Of a DNA stretch of 64,000 nucleotides, positions 1 to 16,345 are shown piece after piece (positions within the stretch are counted from its first letter, which is position 1; each line of letters opens with the position of its first letter). The position numbers and the translations under genes are program-made. Origin of the DNA: Microcebus murinus (taxonomy: Eukaryota > Chordata > Mammalia > Primates > Cheirogaleidae); assembly GCF_040939455.1 (NCBI RefSeq), contig NC_134115.1:22638727-22702726 (forward strand), written 5' to 3'. Below the pieces are notes generated by a model. It saw nothing but the letters and a program-made list of their open reading frames with translations. It ran no database searches and was not told the DNA's origin.

Positions 1-465
1 CTAAACAACTTCCTCCTCCTTACACCTGAACTGATTTTGCTATAATTTCACATCATCATAATTAAAAGAAAATTTCATAATTAGAACTCAGTAAAGCATG
101 AAATATGAAGTGTTCACTGAGTCTATATGCTATATGCTAAGAGACTGGGAAAGATCTATAAAGATAATGAAAGAAATAATGACCTGTATCAAATTATAAT
201 TTTGATTTTTGTGATCTAATTCTTTCCACATATATTTCTCTTCTCCAAATGTACACTGGAAACTGCCTCATATAAATATTTCTGAAGTAGCAGAGCAAGA
301 GACCAGGATGCTAGATTGTATCCTAAACAGACAGTATTTCAACTTTACCTATATTCTTGTATTTAGGTAAACTTCAATCTTATGATGATTATTATTATGA
401 CTTAATTATACCTAATGAGACTACTCCCATGACCTGAGTCATAATTAATTTACTTTTTTGAATCA

Positions 466-560
466 CTCATTCAACAATTATCAATTGAGTACCAATCATG
501 TGCTTAACAATATACTAGTCACTAAGGATTTACTAGTGAGAAAAACAGACATGTTATGAT
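466..560 (-). repeat. L2-like LINE 3' fragment
   Basis: The stretch reads as the reverse complement of the L2 3' end: cattcaacaattatcaattgag, then a degenerate 'accaatcatgtgctt' and 'tagtcactaagg' block, then gagaaaaacagacatg. This pattern is common in mammalian genomes. Divergence is high. Confidence 0.55.
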
Positions 561-1407
561 ATACTTTCAATAAATTCTATTGGTCAAGAAATCCTGAATA
601 ATAGACAATAATTCACAAGTCTATGTTCATTTAACAGTAAAAGTATTTAATGGATCTGTTTCTACTTGTTTTTGTTAAAACACTAGGTAAAGATACCATT
701 CAATATCTATAGACTGTAACATGGGATAAAAATACTTGCTGTTTTGCTCAAAATCTGTTAATGATTGACTGATGGAGAAAGATGATACTATAAATGTTTG
801 ACTTTGCTCTGCTCGAGACTGCTTCCAGATTACGAGCAAACTGTCAAAACACTTCTGAAGACGTGAAAGGAGGGTCAAAAACAGGCGACTATTACATAAT
901 CCTATTTGTCTGAAATACAAGTGAACAGAGGCCACAGAATTCTGATCCGAGGGCTCTCTTGGTGTTACCAAGTTCTTTCTGCAATATGCTTCCGGGTTTA
1001 AGAAGTTGGGCGGTGCCTGGTCCCAGGGTTGCTTTGCACTCTGAGTTGGAGATCCTAAAGTACAGATAAGAAGCTCCCCAAAACCATTTTATGTTCAGTG
1101 AACCACCACATTACCATTTCAACTTAGCTATGCCAAGCAACTGCTAGCCCTTCTGTTTACTGGACAGCTATTTCTGGTTCTCTTTACAGAGTTCATCACA
1201 GCCATTTCTGTATACATTGGGAGATTATCTATATTATGAAAGTACTAAACCAACAATTAAGGAATGCCTCCTTTCAAAACATGGAATTTATTATAATCTC
1301 TAATTATCAATTCAACATTTTAGCATATATTGATACATCGTATTTTACTTAGAAATAATTTATGGGATGGGTTTTTATTATGATAGAATGTGAGTGAGTT
1401 TTTGAAC

Positions 1408-1497
1408 AGGAATTTGCAAATGTTTTCTGTAATGGGCCAAGTAGTAAATATTTTAGACTCTATGGGAATACATACAGTCTCTAACACATATTCTTTT
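1408..1497 (+). repeat. hAT-Charlie-type DNA transposon fragment
   Basis: The run around tttctgtaatgggccaagta, tattttagactctatggg and tacagtctctaac matches the well-known terminal half of a non-autonomous mammalian hAT element. The same family gives the longer copy at 60611-60816. Only one end is preserved here. Confidence 0.6.
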
Positions 1498-1884
1498 TCC
1501 TTTTTTTAAACCCTCTGAAAGCATAAAAACCATTCTCAGCTAGAGAGTCACTGGGCAAATCTGACCTAGAGATTATAGGCTGTCTGTCTCTGATTTCTAG
1601 GCATGAAGGTTAAACATGGTCATAGTCATTTATGTCTTCTCGAGAACCAAAAAACATACGCTTCTACCTTTTCTGCCTCTACTTGCTGTGATTTGATATT
1701 GATACGGAATGCTGTTTTATGTAAATTAATCAGTCCAATAAGTATAATGTGTCATATCCACTGAAATGATAATTTCATTTGAAAGAATACTTAACACAAT
1801 GTGCAATTTAGACATCAAATCAATGAAGGTAGTAAGGATCACTTATGTATTATTTGCCACATAGTTTCATCTAGGTTCTCATAT

Positions 1885-2045
1885 TTAATTTTATTTGATC
1901 TCTCTAATAATCTAGCACTATGCGTACTTTTTTTCCTGCTTCATAGGTAAGAAAACTGAGATTCTTATGGTTTAAGTGACTTTGCCAAGGTAATACTGCC
2001 ATCTTACTCTGAAAGAACCTAAAACCAGATCTCCTGACACCAAGT
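1885..2045 (-). repeat. MIR SINE fragment
   Basis: This looks like the reverse complement of the MIR core: a tail of the type 'ggtaagaaaactgagattct', then 'taagtgactttgccaaggt', ending near 'accagatctcctgacacc'. It is ancient and diverged. Confidence 0.65.
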
Positions 2046-2049
2046 CCTC

Positions 2050-5000
2050 GAGCTTCCACAATAGTTAATGCACATTATATTTAAGAGGAACATGCATAAT
2101 CCTTAGTTAGGCACACACACACCTATCGGTGCCAGAACAAAGTACCAGTGATATGAGATCCTTTCCTGAGACAAATACTCAGAAGTTGCACCTTTCAAGC
2201 TGGTTGGATCACTGTCTACAGGTGGTTTTTAACAGAATGCCATGATTATTAGGTTTCCTAAGTGATAAAGTAAAAAAAAAAAACAAAACTCAAGAATGAT
2301 GTTACTGTTAATAAAATTAATGCTGACTTGAGCACCCCTCCTTTTCAGTGCCAGGATTTTATAACTCTGTGCAAACATAAAATGCAAACAAATAATACAA
2401 AGCAAATAAAGCAAATCAATTGCCTAATGAACTTTCAAAAGACACATTTCATACAATGAAAGAAAATAATATTTGCGAACAGCTTCAACCCCACTAAAAG
2501 CCGTGTGGAAAGAGGATTCAGGAGTGTGAGATCAGTAAAAATGGAAGAGAGAAAATCAAGAAGGATGGCAGCGTGACAGTGGCTTTAAATGAAAATGATT
2601 TGTCAATAAAATGATTCCAAATGGCCCTTGGAAAAACCGATAAAGGTTTTTATAAACTGAGTCTGTTTATGACCCTACTAAAATTCAAATTTCATAATAT
2701 TACAGAAAAACTACAAGTTGAAACATGATTCATTTTTGTTTGATGTAAGAATGACTATAGCTACATGCTCTGTTAGATTATAAACTACATGTATTTTCAT
2801 AGTTTAAGTTTTATTGTTCCAAATAAAACACCATTTGCAACATTTATTACAAGATTCTAGCCTCAATTTATATAGATTCCTTTTTGAATGTTTTCTCCCC
2901 CCAACACTCATTTATGCCATTAACGTGTCCCTCCCGCACTAACCTCTCCAAATCAGGCAGGTTGTGGACTAAGTAAGAGAACAAGGAATTTGCTTCCCTC
3001 TCATGAGAGGGCAGAAATGGTGACAGGGACTGAGTCACTGCCATGTCCAGAATTGGCTTGCTACCTTGACCTCCAGTGTATATTCCAAGCAAGTCCCTTT
3101 CCATATCCTAAATGCCTCTTTCTTAAGTCACTGGAAGGCACGAGCTGTTTATACCAAAATAGTTATCAAAGTGATAGGCCCCCATGAATACAGTGTGATA
3201 ATAGAAAATGTCAGGAGCTGAATTCCAGTAAGAGCTCCTTTGAAGTACTTGTGCGGTTTCCTAAATCTAGAAATACAGATCTTATTTCCTTGGTTGACAC
3301 ACTACTTGCTCTGGCTGGGTGTGAGATCACACTTAGAGACACAGGGGCAGTCCATGGCTGGAAGCCACTATGTCTGGTTTTCTTCAGTTAAGTTACACAC
3401 TGGGACATGGGGAAACTCCTTTTTATCCCCCAAGAGGAAAAGTGTGTTCACAGAACCGTGCTGGGTGATACTCAAGAACTAACTTCCTTCTTGATCTAGT
3501 ATCTAACCATCATAAGATATAAAAGAAAACATTTTGTCTTAATGCCACTGAAGTTTTATTTGAGCATTCATATTGATTCAACTATCCAGAGTCATAAAAC
3601 AGAACAAAAGAAAACAACTGTATCAATGCTTAACCATTTTACGTTAAAGCATTTATTTATAGTAGTCTTCATTCTCCTTCCTATGGAATAGTTTCAGAAA
3701 ATGTAGCAGTTACGAACAACCTCAGAAATGAAAAATCCTTATGGCAAATTAATTAATGTTCCCTTAGAAGTGAGAATTTTTCCAGCTCCCCTTGCTCCTC
3801 CACACACCACTCACACGCTTCCTTTATCAAAAGATTATTTTTTCCCCTCAAATCACAGATTACTGAGACTACCAAATAGTCTTTTTAAGATCTAAAGCAC
3901 TTCAATGCCCACCAAAGGGACAGCAGGTGGAGAACCAGGAAAACCATCACAGGCCAGTTAATAGCAATGAGGTAAGGAACTTTGTGAAGGGTGGAAAAGA
4001 GATTTAAATTGATTAGCCAGGAGAGACGCTGTTGGACTTTGCATGTGTCCGATAATCATCTGTCAATAGCTCAGACAATCATAAAACACTGTCCTTTTCA
4101 AAGACAGAGAAGTGAAATGACTTGGCAAACCTTTTCTTTTCCTCTCTGCCACTTTAAAATGGAAGAATTCTGGATCCTTGCTGTTAACCAAATGGCATTT
4201 ACAGCTCTCAGTTGGCATGGGGTAGCTGAGAATCTAAAACGAGGAATGCTTATTCCATTTCCATTTCCATGGAAACCAGTCACCAACTGGTAAAAACAAG
4301 GTAGATCAAATTTTTTGAATAAGAATGTTGAAATAATCACTGTTTCAAAACTTTTCTCTTGCATCAGGATGGAGAGTGTAGCCTAATCTCAGGAACACAC
4401 AGAGATGTCTATTTGGATAAACAATCCACCACTGCCTTATTGTCACAACTCTTCTTCAGAATCGCAATAATTATTGTATTCTCCTGAGTTTTTTTGAACC
4501 TTCTTTGAAGAATAAATTGCTATAAATCCAATAAATACATTCTCTAATAAAATGGAAAATTTCAAACCCAGGAACTCCTTTCAAAATTTATGATCATGTT
4601 CATTGTCTACATCCTCTTAGCAAATGCATGGGAAAGAAAAGTGGTGATTTCCAGAGAAAGGGCAGACTGTGATCAATCAGTTTTTCTGAAGAGGTCTGGA
4701 AGGAGTATTCCATTTTTTGAAACTGTATTATGAATATCAGACTTTATAAAGATCAATTATTACAAAGCGGCGACATAGCTCTTAGATCCATTCAGCCTTC
4801 CTAAGAGAATCTGAATTGCCCCTCCGCCCCCACTTAAAAACAAACAAACAAAAACAGTTATCACTCCTACTGTTTGCGCATTTAAAATACAAATATTCTA
4901 AACTGGGCAGAAATAATTCCCCCCAAAGAAGTAACAGGATGAAAAATGTCAATAATTCATTGAACTTGGAGCTCTGTTATTAGACTTTGCTGATGACAAT

Positions 5001-5660
5001 ACCTCTAAGCTAGCTCTAATACCGTGAGTTATTATATAGAGTCAAACATTCAGAATGCATTATCTATAAGGCTCACAGAAAACTGCAAGTAGCAATTTTT
5101 TTTAACTGTTTTATATACAGGAGATAATTAAGTCTCCAGTGGCAACAAGATGTCCAAAGTTATTCCTACAAGCTTTGAGCTTCTTTCCTTATACCAAACA
5201 TTCACAGTTGTCCTACTCAAACACACTTCCCTGTTTCTACCTTCCAATCCCAACTGAAAAATCTCACAACTCATTATTCCCCATCTCATTAATTCTAATC
5301 TCCTCATATTGGCGAAAGATAAACCAATGTGGAAATGTATGACCTTGTATACTATGAGTATGTGCCACTCACTTAGAATTCTTATTTCTAATTTTTTAAT
5401 TCTCAGGTTGCTAAAGTAACAGCTAAATTCTAAATCCGAAGTTGTTCTGGAATTTGGTCCAGTGATATCTAATTAGTTTCCTCTTTTCTACTTTTGCTAT
5501 TTAAGAGGCTTAACCTTAACTTTAACATCAACATTTATATTTATTAACATTAATAGTATAAAATAAGAATATAATAATGAGAAAGTTGATAAAGATATAA
5601 GAATTAGTCAAAGCACTTTCTTTCATTTTTAAAAAACGATCCCTAATTATATTTAGTTAG
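2050..5660. other. Intron stretch with no recognised element
   Basis: I see no gene, recognisable transposon or exon. The short open frames here (for example 2868-3104 minus and 3991-4293 plus) have no recognisable protein. A short attccatttccatttccatgg-like run at about 4252-4272 is too small to call a repeat array. Confidence 0.6.
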
Positions 5661-5662
5661 GG

Positions 5663-5698
<36 letters not shown>

Positions 5699-5731
5699 AT
5701 GTGTGCATGATGAGACAGAGAGAGAGAGAGA
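5663..5731. repeat. (TG)n with (CG)3 and a following (GA)n tract
   Basis: About 28 bases of perfect TG dinucleotides from 5663 run into gcgcgcg at about 5691-5697. After a short gap a GAGAGA tract follows at about 5715-5731. The first part is strictly alternating purine-pyrimidine. Confidence 0.95.
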
Positions 5732-6089
5732 TTTTGGCTACAATTCAAATAAATATCTCAAGGAATTATTTCAAAAGTTTTACTAATCAGTAATTATATG
5801 TGCATGGCTGGCTCATGTTCACCTTTCCATGCTAAAATTACTCAGGGAAAACATTTTTTAAAGCTTATAGCACTGATTTATCTCCTTCAAGCAAGGCCAG
5901 CACATGTTCTTGATGTCTGAGCCCAATCCTGTTCTGGCATCAGCTGATCTGACAGATCCATCCTGCTAGAATATAGTCTCCAGCACCTCTAAACAGTCAA
6001 ATTGTAAAGGCAAACGGGTGGCGGGATTGAGAATGGACACAGTTTTTTAGTAATAATTTATCAAGATTGGGATTTTCTCACTGGTAGAC

Positions 6090-6835
<746 letters not shown>

Positions 6836-7850
6836 TGCATACATTCTAAAATCGCTGCAGAAAAGTAGAATAGGGTACTGCTGTTTGCCCCCTTCTGAAT
6901 AAGGATATTTCTCAGAAGCAGGCTTAAATTAAGCTCCTAAGACACAGTTTATAAGGGATCCTTCTTAGCACCCCAAGGTAAGTATGGTGATATAAGCATG
7001 AGTAAAAAAAAGCAGGGAAAGCCATATGGCAAATGAGTGGGTCTGGTACTAACCACTATGTATGAGTTTGCCTCTTCAGTTCTTCGCCCCACTTGGAAAC
7101 AAATAAGTGAAAAGGATCCTACGAAATGCCTCCTAACAGCTGAAGCCTCATTGAAAGTGTCAGAAATGAAGACCTTGGGTCCATCAAACCAAAGTAAAGA
7201 GACGTAGCCCGTAGAAAAAGAGAACGAAGCTCCCAGTGGAGGGGCTACCCTTTAGGTGATATAAAGTAACTGTTTAAGGAAAGGGAAAAATGAGTATGTT
7301 GATATTTTTTGCTAATCTCTCTTTGATTATTTGTTTTATCCATAGGATGGAGAGACAACTCCTTAGTGAGGATTTCCCCAGGCTATTGCCCCTTCTGTTG
7401 ATCTGTATTTGTATTTGTCACCCTAAATTTTGTTCGGTGCTGTGTATAATTCTGCTGAACTTACAGAAGCTGGTATCTCAGATCACCTACAGAGTGCAAC
7501 TCATAGCTCTGCACTCGGAGCTCCCACATCTCTTTCTAGCCTAGCCCTATATCAGACACTGTGTACAAGATGACGGTCCATTTTACCTTGTCAGACCTCA
7601 CCGTTGTAGTTGTTGCTTATGACTTTTTCCTGCCTGGCAATCTGCTGTTATAAATACATTGCCAAAGCTTTGTAATGGCATGCACAACACCTCCATTTCA
7701 GCAGGAATTAGCTCGATAACTCCGTCGCCCCTCCTCCCATAGATATGGAAGGGAAATATTGAGAGTGGGGAATATGTAACAAAGGGAATGATCTGGAAAA
7801 AAATGGCAAAAACATTTTCTGTCTTTTTAAGACATCCTCCACTCCTTTTT

Positions 7851-8175
7851 TTTTTTTGAGACAGAGTCTTGCTTTGTTGCCCAGGCTGGAGTGAGTGCTG
7901 TGGTGTCAGCCTAGCTCACAGCAACCTCAAACTCCTGGGCTTAAGCAATCCTGCTGCCTCAGCCTCCCGAGGAGCTCAGACTACAGGCATGCGCCACCAC
8001 ACCCGGCTAATTTTTCCTATATATATGTTAGTTGACCAATTATTTTCTTTCTATTTATAGTAGAAACGGGGTCTCGCTCTTGCTCAGGCTGATTTGGAAC
8101 TCCTGACCTTGACCAATCCACCTGCATTGGCCTCCCAGAGTGCTAGGATTACAGGCATGTGCCACCGCGCCCGGC
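7851..8175 (-). mobile_element. Strepsirrhine Alu SINE
   Basis: A complete dimeric Alu in minus orientation, with its T-run at the low end and the cccggcc start at the high end. The linker contains tatatatgttagttgacc and a ctatttatag block, typical of strepsirrhine Alus. It is flanked by a 15-bp target duplication, cctccactccttttt (7836-7850) and cctccacttcttttt (8176-8190), with one mismatch. Confidence 0.95.
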
Positions 8176-8764
8176 CCTCCACTTCTTTTTGAGAATTAAA
8201 ATTTGTATCAATGCGTCAGCCCAGTGGTTGGGAGGGGCAGGGTAAGTCTTTTGTTATTTGTGCTAAAGGAGAAGGCCCAGCCAGACCTGGTCAAGGAAGG
8301 GTCCTGGGCGGAGGTCATGAGATTGTCTTCAGCAGAGATGGGGCAATTAGAACCATCAACTGTAGTTGAACAGCAAGTGCCTGAAACTGAGAACCCATCC
8401 TTTAAAAGCTCTGTATTTCTGCCTATTATTAGGAGGATGGCATTTCAGACAGGAGTCTCCATCCTCCTACTTTGTTGGCAAAATAATTAAAATACTCATT
8501 CCTACTCCACAGACACACACAAAAATTCATTTCAAGCTTATTTCTGCCACCGGTTTAAGTTCTTTATCCATAAAACTTAAATATCTTGCATTTTATGATC
8601 TTTCTTTTTTCTCTTGTTTGCTCACAAACTGAAAAGGGGGCAATGGTCCTGCCACAGAGAAGAGATGTAGCAATACTCAGCATCCAAGTAGGTTCAATTA
8701 GTATTATCATAATGCATATCGTGATAACACTGTATATTTTAGAATCTCCAAAGTGTGGTAGGAT

Positions 8765-8845
8765 AACAATAAACCATTTATTGAGTGCTTACTATTTACC
8801 AGTTTTCAGCATGAATGAAGCATACATACTATTATCAGACAACTG
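8765..8845 (-). repeat. MIR SINE fragment
   Basis: The 'ccatttattgagtgcttact' block followed by a degenerate cattcagc / catacatactattatc stretch is the reverse complement of the MIR 3' portion. Confidence 0.5.
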
Positions 8846-9179
8846 TCTGTTAAAAAAAAATTAGTTAAAACTAGAGTGTACTATAGCAAGGATTAAGTGG
8901 TATGGCTAAAAAGATAGTGACTATAATACAAATTCTTTGCATACACCTAAAGAATTTAGACTTGGTCATAAGGGTTTTCAAGATAGAGGTAAAACACATT
9001 CAGATTTGGGTTTTAGATAAAGCAGGAACTCTAGTGACAATAAAAAATTTCTGGCTTTTTGTTTTTACAAAAAAGAAAAAACCAAAATGTGTAAATGAGA
9101 AGATTCCTTTCACTCCAAAGCTTAGAAGGAGCTCACTAATAACAAGGCACTGTCAGTCATTAAAGACACTATCTCAATA

Positions 9180-9325
9180 ATGATTGTTCCCTTTGATCAG
9201 TCATTGTCCAAGACTTGGGTCAAATGCTACTACCTCCAGAAGTCTTCTCTCAATTTAAGCTACAGCAATAATTCCTCTAAACCCTCTTCCTATGGCTGTA
9301 GCACTGGTTTACAATTGTTTGTTTT
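9180..9325 (+). repeat. L2 LINE 3' fragment
   Basis: The 'ctactacctccagaagtctt' and 'ccctcttcctatggctgtag' blocks match the sense L2 3' region (cctccaggaagccttcc...) with heavy divergence. Confidence 0.5.
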
Positions 9326-9872
9326 GTATAAAAATAACTTTTTATAGCAAATATAATTCTAAGAAGAATTCCATCATATAAAAAAGATTTTAAAATAAAC
9401 TTCTTAGAAGAAAGTGGTTTGGTTGAGGAAGAAGGAGCTGAACCCATTTACACAGCCTCCAGAACTACAGTTGGATGGCCTATGAGATCCATTAATAGAC
9501 TCTAGAGTTCCATGAAACTCCTCTAGAAAACCAATGGTCTCCAAATCACATCCTGCTCAATCGTTTGTTTAACTGCACTGAATTAGTTAAGTGGTGGATC
9601 AAATTTAACTTTCTACATACTGTAAATATATCACTAGTTGATTTGTAAAGCATAACCAAAACACAGTGCTATGTTCCTACTAGGTATTCAATAGTCTTTT
9701 TCGAATGAAACAACATGCCAAAAAATAAGCACTAAATTCTCATAAATTAACTACAATTGTGTCTGTGAATTAAACATTGTCTATTGCTTATAACCAGTAT
9801 ATTCAGAAAAAAGCAGCTAGTATCCTGCTCCAAATTAGAGTTTATTATGTGATACAAGGATCATGAGTTTGG

Positions 9873-10205
9873 GCTGGGCATGGTGGCTCACGCCTGTAAT
9901 CCTAGCACTCTGGGAGGCTGAGGCGGTGGACTGCTTGAGCTCAGGAGTTCGAGACCAGCCTGGTCAAGAGCGAGACCGCCCCCTCTCTACTAAAAATAGA
10001 AAGAAATTAGCTGTACAACTAAAAATATATAGAAAAAATTAGCTGGGCATGGTGGCACATGGCTGTAGTCCCAGTTACTTGGGAGGCCGAGGCAGAAGGA
10101 TTGCTTGAGCCCAGGAGTTTGAGGTTGCTATGAGCAAGGCTGACGCTATGGCACTCTAGCCTGGGCAACAGAGTGAGACTCTGTCTCAAAAAAAAAAAAG
10201 AAAAA
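9873..10205 (+). mobile_element. Strepsirrhine Alu SINE
   Basis: A complete dimeric Alu ending in an A-run. A perfect 14-bp target duplication, gatcatgagtttgg, lies at 9859-9872 and 10206-10219. Between the monomers a short A-rich duplication-like linker (two 'aaaaatata' type blocks) replaces the usual AT linker. Confidence 0.95.
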
Positions 10206-10219
10206 GATCATGAGTTTGG

Positions 10220-12224
<2,005 letters not shown>

Positions 12225-13770
12225 TCTGCTTATGGAAGAATTAAGCCACAGTTGCTGTGACATCTCTGTAATGGGAAAAACTACAGTCACAATGACAGGG
12301 CCTTCTATTGTGCCATGAATGGTATGCTTCAACATGTGGATGATAAGGCAAACGCATGATGGTTAGTGGCACTGCATCTGAGTTTGTTCCTCACTTTGAG
12401 GACCCCCTTTTGCCTCTTTTTGGATTAAATTGCAACAAACCCCCTTAATTCTTTGATCTCTTCAATTCGAACTGCATTTCCTTCAGATGCTCCACTGCTC
12501 AATAACCCCATTACTCCATATGTGATGCGAGAGACAGGTAGGTAAGAGATAGAAAACCATAAAAAGGTGTTTTCATTTCAAATATAGGATCAAATATTTC
12601 CCACTCCTTTGCAAAGTATCAAAAGGACTTTTCAGTCTTTTAGAAATAAAAAAATAATAAAATAGATTTTATGAAAGAGTCTGACGTCCAATAAAATTAA
12701 CAACCACAGGTCACAAAACTGCTGACCAGCGTGAATTCAGATCAGATCACTTCACATGAACTGTAATGAACTGGTGCCAAACTGAGGTCGCAGTTGCTAG
12801 AGACAAATGTGTGCTTCCTTCTCTGCAGATGACAACATAATACGAGAGCCTATGGGAAGATCAGGGTATCGGGATGGTGGAAAAGGAAAGGGATATGGGA
12901 CAACCTGATACATGGGGGGCTGGAAGGTTGGAGACAAAATAAGAGTCTATAATTGGTAATTGGGACAGGCACGGGAGGGGATATGATCCTATCAGGATGA
13001 AATTCAGAAGGCGAGAATACCAACCAAGAGCAAAAAGGTCATACAAAATTTTTTGCAGTCAGCTATCTCAGCCTAGGATGTTACCACAAGGTATTGTATC
13101 TGCAATTCATGCAAATTCAAATGCATTTACTAGCATATGTAAATTATATGCAGATGGTGTGTGGATATCTAAAAATAGAAAGAAGAGGTAACTCTTCTAA
13201 TAAAGGTCACTCTTTTCTAAAATTCATGAGATGGTAGCTTGCACGATGAGCGCAGAGAAAGAGGGAATTCAGGAGAATCTGCAGGAAAATCACAAGTAGT
13301 CTACTGCTCTTCTCAATTCCTTGCAGCCACGTTAGGCATTTTATAAGCAAGAGAATTTGCCACAATTTCCCAAAGTAGGAGTCATCGTCAAGATCCTATC
13401 CCCTTGTTAGGGTGAGAGGAAGTTTTTGATTCCCACAGTCTGTGCTTGGGCTCAGTCTTTCCCTCCTACGAAGAATCTTTCTTTCACAGCCCACATTTCC
13501 GGAGCACTCACAAAGGTTGTCACTTAAGTGCAAAAACACTGGAAAAGTGTGTCTTATTTTATGTGATTCCAACCTCAAAGAGCCCATACCTCCAAAGAGA
13601 GAAATGTGAAAACTAACCACCTCTGAGAATCAGACTAAAACTTTATCTTTTACTTAATAATTATCACCTTTAATAATAATATTAATAACATCCATCCATA
13701 CCTGTGACACTTTAGTTTCCAAAAACCCTTTGTTACATTATGACCAGCTGGTACTCGTTCATGTTTAATT

Positions 13771-13812
13771 AAAACAAAACAAAACAAAACAAAACAAAAC
13801 AAAACAAAAAAA
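13771..13812. repeat. (AAAAC)n microsatellite
   Basis: About seven perfect AAAAC pentamers end in a run of A. Confidence 0.95.
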
Positions 13813-14369
13813 ACCCAGTAGAATGGTTTGAAAACAGATTTAAGCTCCAGCTTTCCCGTGACAATTTCCAATCAGCTCAAACCTGAAGCCTTCCCTTTCC
13901 TATATTTTGTTTGTTCGTTTCATTATAAAGCTTTCCCAGTCCTATGTCTGTCTGGCTTTGAGGCTCTGCAAGTGATGGCAGCTGATCCTTTGCTATATAC
14001 AGTGAGCTCTGGATAAACAGTTTCTGGTCTCATTTGGGTGGCTTTCATTTATGTCCACAGAACAAATACCACTGTGGAGTCAGATTTATATAACCACTTA
14101 CTGTAATAAATAATCTTTGTTACTTGTTCAAAGTTACAATCTTTGCAGAGCAAGCCCCTCTCTCTGGGGAAACAGGGCCCTGGGTGCTGGCACTTGGAAG
14201 AATCAGGCTACTAGGTGCTTACTGAACACAGTGCTGTAGCATTCTGGTGATCACAGTTCTCTGATGATAGTAAACTTACTGAAGGCTGTGCTCACACGGG
14301 AATTAATTTCTCATCTGCTTGACCACGGGTTAATTTAGCTATATAGGTAATTAAACGGCGTGGGAACAA

Positions 14370-14480
14370 AGGGACTCTAATTCTGACTCTGCCATTCAGT
14401 GACATCAGGCATGTTACTTAACCTCTGGAGACTGTCTCTTTGAATGTGGGTTTTTGTGAGCAGTAAATGAGACAACAGGC
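14370..14480 (+). repeat. MIR SINE fragment
   Basis: The 'actctgccattcagtgacat' block followed by 'catgttacttaacctctgga' is the sense MIR core. Confidence 0.7.
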
Positions 14481-15904
14481 AGATGTGCTAATTTGATTGG
14501 CAGTGGCTTACAGTGCATTCAAATATAGTCAAACAGCAATCCCTTAGATGTATAGATTTGTTTTGGGGTTTTTTTTTTTGATATTTAATTTAAACAGGAA
14601 CATGGTGATACTGACACGGTAAGAAAGGTTCTGAGCATGCTTCTCCGAGGTCACAAACATACTAAACAAAAAAGCTGGGCTGGTACCTGGCTTCCCTAAA
14701 AGCAGAACATTTTTTACCATGTCATCTTGCCTTCCTGGTAACCTATTTTATGATAACTAATCAAATATGTCTTAATTGACCTATTTTCTACCTTTGCACC
14801 TTTTTGTTAATATGCTATAGGCCAGTGTTATCCAACTTTTATTAAGGATTGTAATTAAAATGCACACCTACCACTGATATTAAACACATGCACGCACACA
14901 CAGAAATGCTTATCCCAGGTATACTGGAACAAGAAGCTTCTATTGCAATTAACTGAGTTACTAAATGATGACCTCTCTTTTAGCTGATAAAAACAAAATT
15001 CTAACTTAGAAGACATTTGATATGAACAGGAGGGTAACCCTATCTCAATAATATCTGTAAGCTTGAGGCTTTATTATGTGTTCAGCATGCTCTTCCTCTG
15101 ATGGCTGTATAGCCAGTGAAATAAATAAAACAAGGACTCTTTTTCTCCTTGTTCAGCATCTAACATGAGTGTCCACTGGCTCATCAGGTTTGAAACTTTT
15201 TGGATGCTTTCTCCAGTGCTTGGTAATAACACAAAAAACAACACTGCTACCACTGACCTCTCAAGGTATTCAGCCTCTAAATTTTACATATTTCTGGATA
15301 GAAAGAAACAAGAAAAAGACACAAAGATCCAAGAGGAGGTTAGAGGAGAAGATTAAAAGAGAAAGATAAATAAATAAACCTGTCTGGAAAACCTGCTTAA
15401 ATACTTAATCCATTATTTAAAAAGGATACTTATCTCTTCCCTTACTGCAATTTCCATCTGCTTTAGAGGCCCCGGAATTTGTGAGTTTGTTTTTTAAATA
15501 AGAAATTTAAATTTAAAAAACTATCAATTATTCATGTCAATAATACACTGAGCTAGCATAAATTATACCCACATCTCATTTTAACCTATAGCATCAACCA
15601 GACCCTCTATCCAAACTGTTACTAAAAGCCAAGAGACAAAGTCCCCAAATCCTGAAGAAGAACGCACTAAAATTGACAAATGGAGAAATAAAAAGTCTTG
15701 AGGTTGATTTATCATGATTATGATCCCTGGAATAATTAGTGCATTGTTTTATAAAGATGAATATTTACTATTTTCTATATTTATTCAGCTTTCATTAAAG
15801 AATAAACAGCCATTTACACAACTCCCATGAATTTAGCTATTTTCATTCTCAGAGGTATCTGAACATTTTCCCTTTTACTCCACCAAAGATACCAGGTTAA
15901 AGGA

Positions 15905-16345
15905 CAAACATACCTGTGTCAACCAAAGGCCTAGGAGGAAACACTGGGACTCTTTTATATTGGGGTAACATGAGAAGAATTTATTCAAGGGACTCATATA
16001 AAGAGGCAGGCGGAGTCTGGGGGGAAACAACAGGGAATAGTGTAGAATTCCAGCCTAGAAATACTGGGAAACTTACATCTAAGGAGACTTGGGAAGGATG
16101 TGGTTACTGGCATCCGGAAAGGGCACCTCTTAGGAGGTCACCCTTGGGGCCAAAGGACTTAAGATCTTTAGGGACGCAACTAACCTCTGAAGATCAGAGC
16201 AAAGAAGGAGCAGAGAAGAAACACCCTGTCACTCTCCTGAATCCTGCTGACCTCCTTACCTGAGTCTTCCTAGGCCAACCCCAATGAGAAGCCAGAGGTC
16301 TAGGGAGCCCACTAATGTGCTCCCTAAAAGTCAGCTTTTTTGGGG
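15905..16345. repeat. Ancient interspersed repeat, family not identified
   Basis: The stretch contains blocks I associate with a repeated mammalian element, such as 'cacctcttaggaggtcaccc', 'cctgctgacctccttacc' and 'gagaagccagaggtctaggg', but I cannot name the family. The two open frames here (15916-16263 plus and 16194-16394 minus) are not judged to be genes. Confidence 0.4.

Noticed and set aside
675..971. 98-codon minus-strand open frame
   Set aside because: No recognisable motif, no splice context and no relation to PCSK5; length is within chance for this much intron.
3991..4364. Overlapping open frames of 100 (plus) and 88 (minus) codons
   Set aside because: Neither has a recognisable product and they lie opposite each other, which is usual for chance frames.
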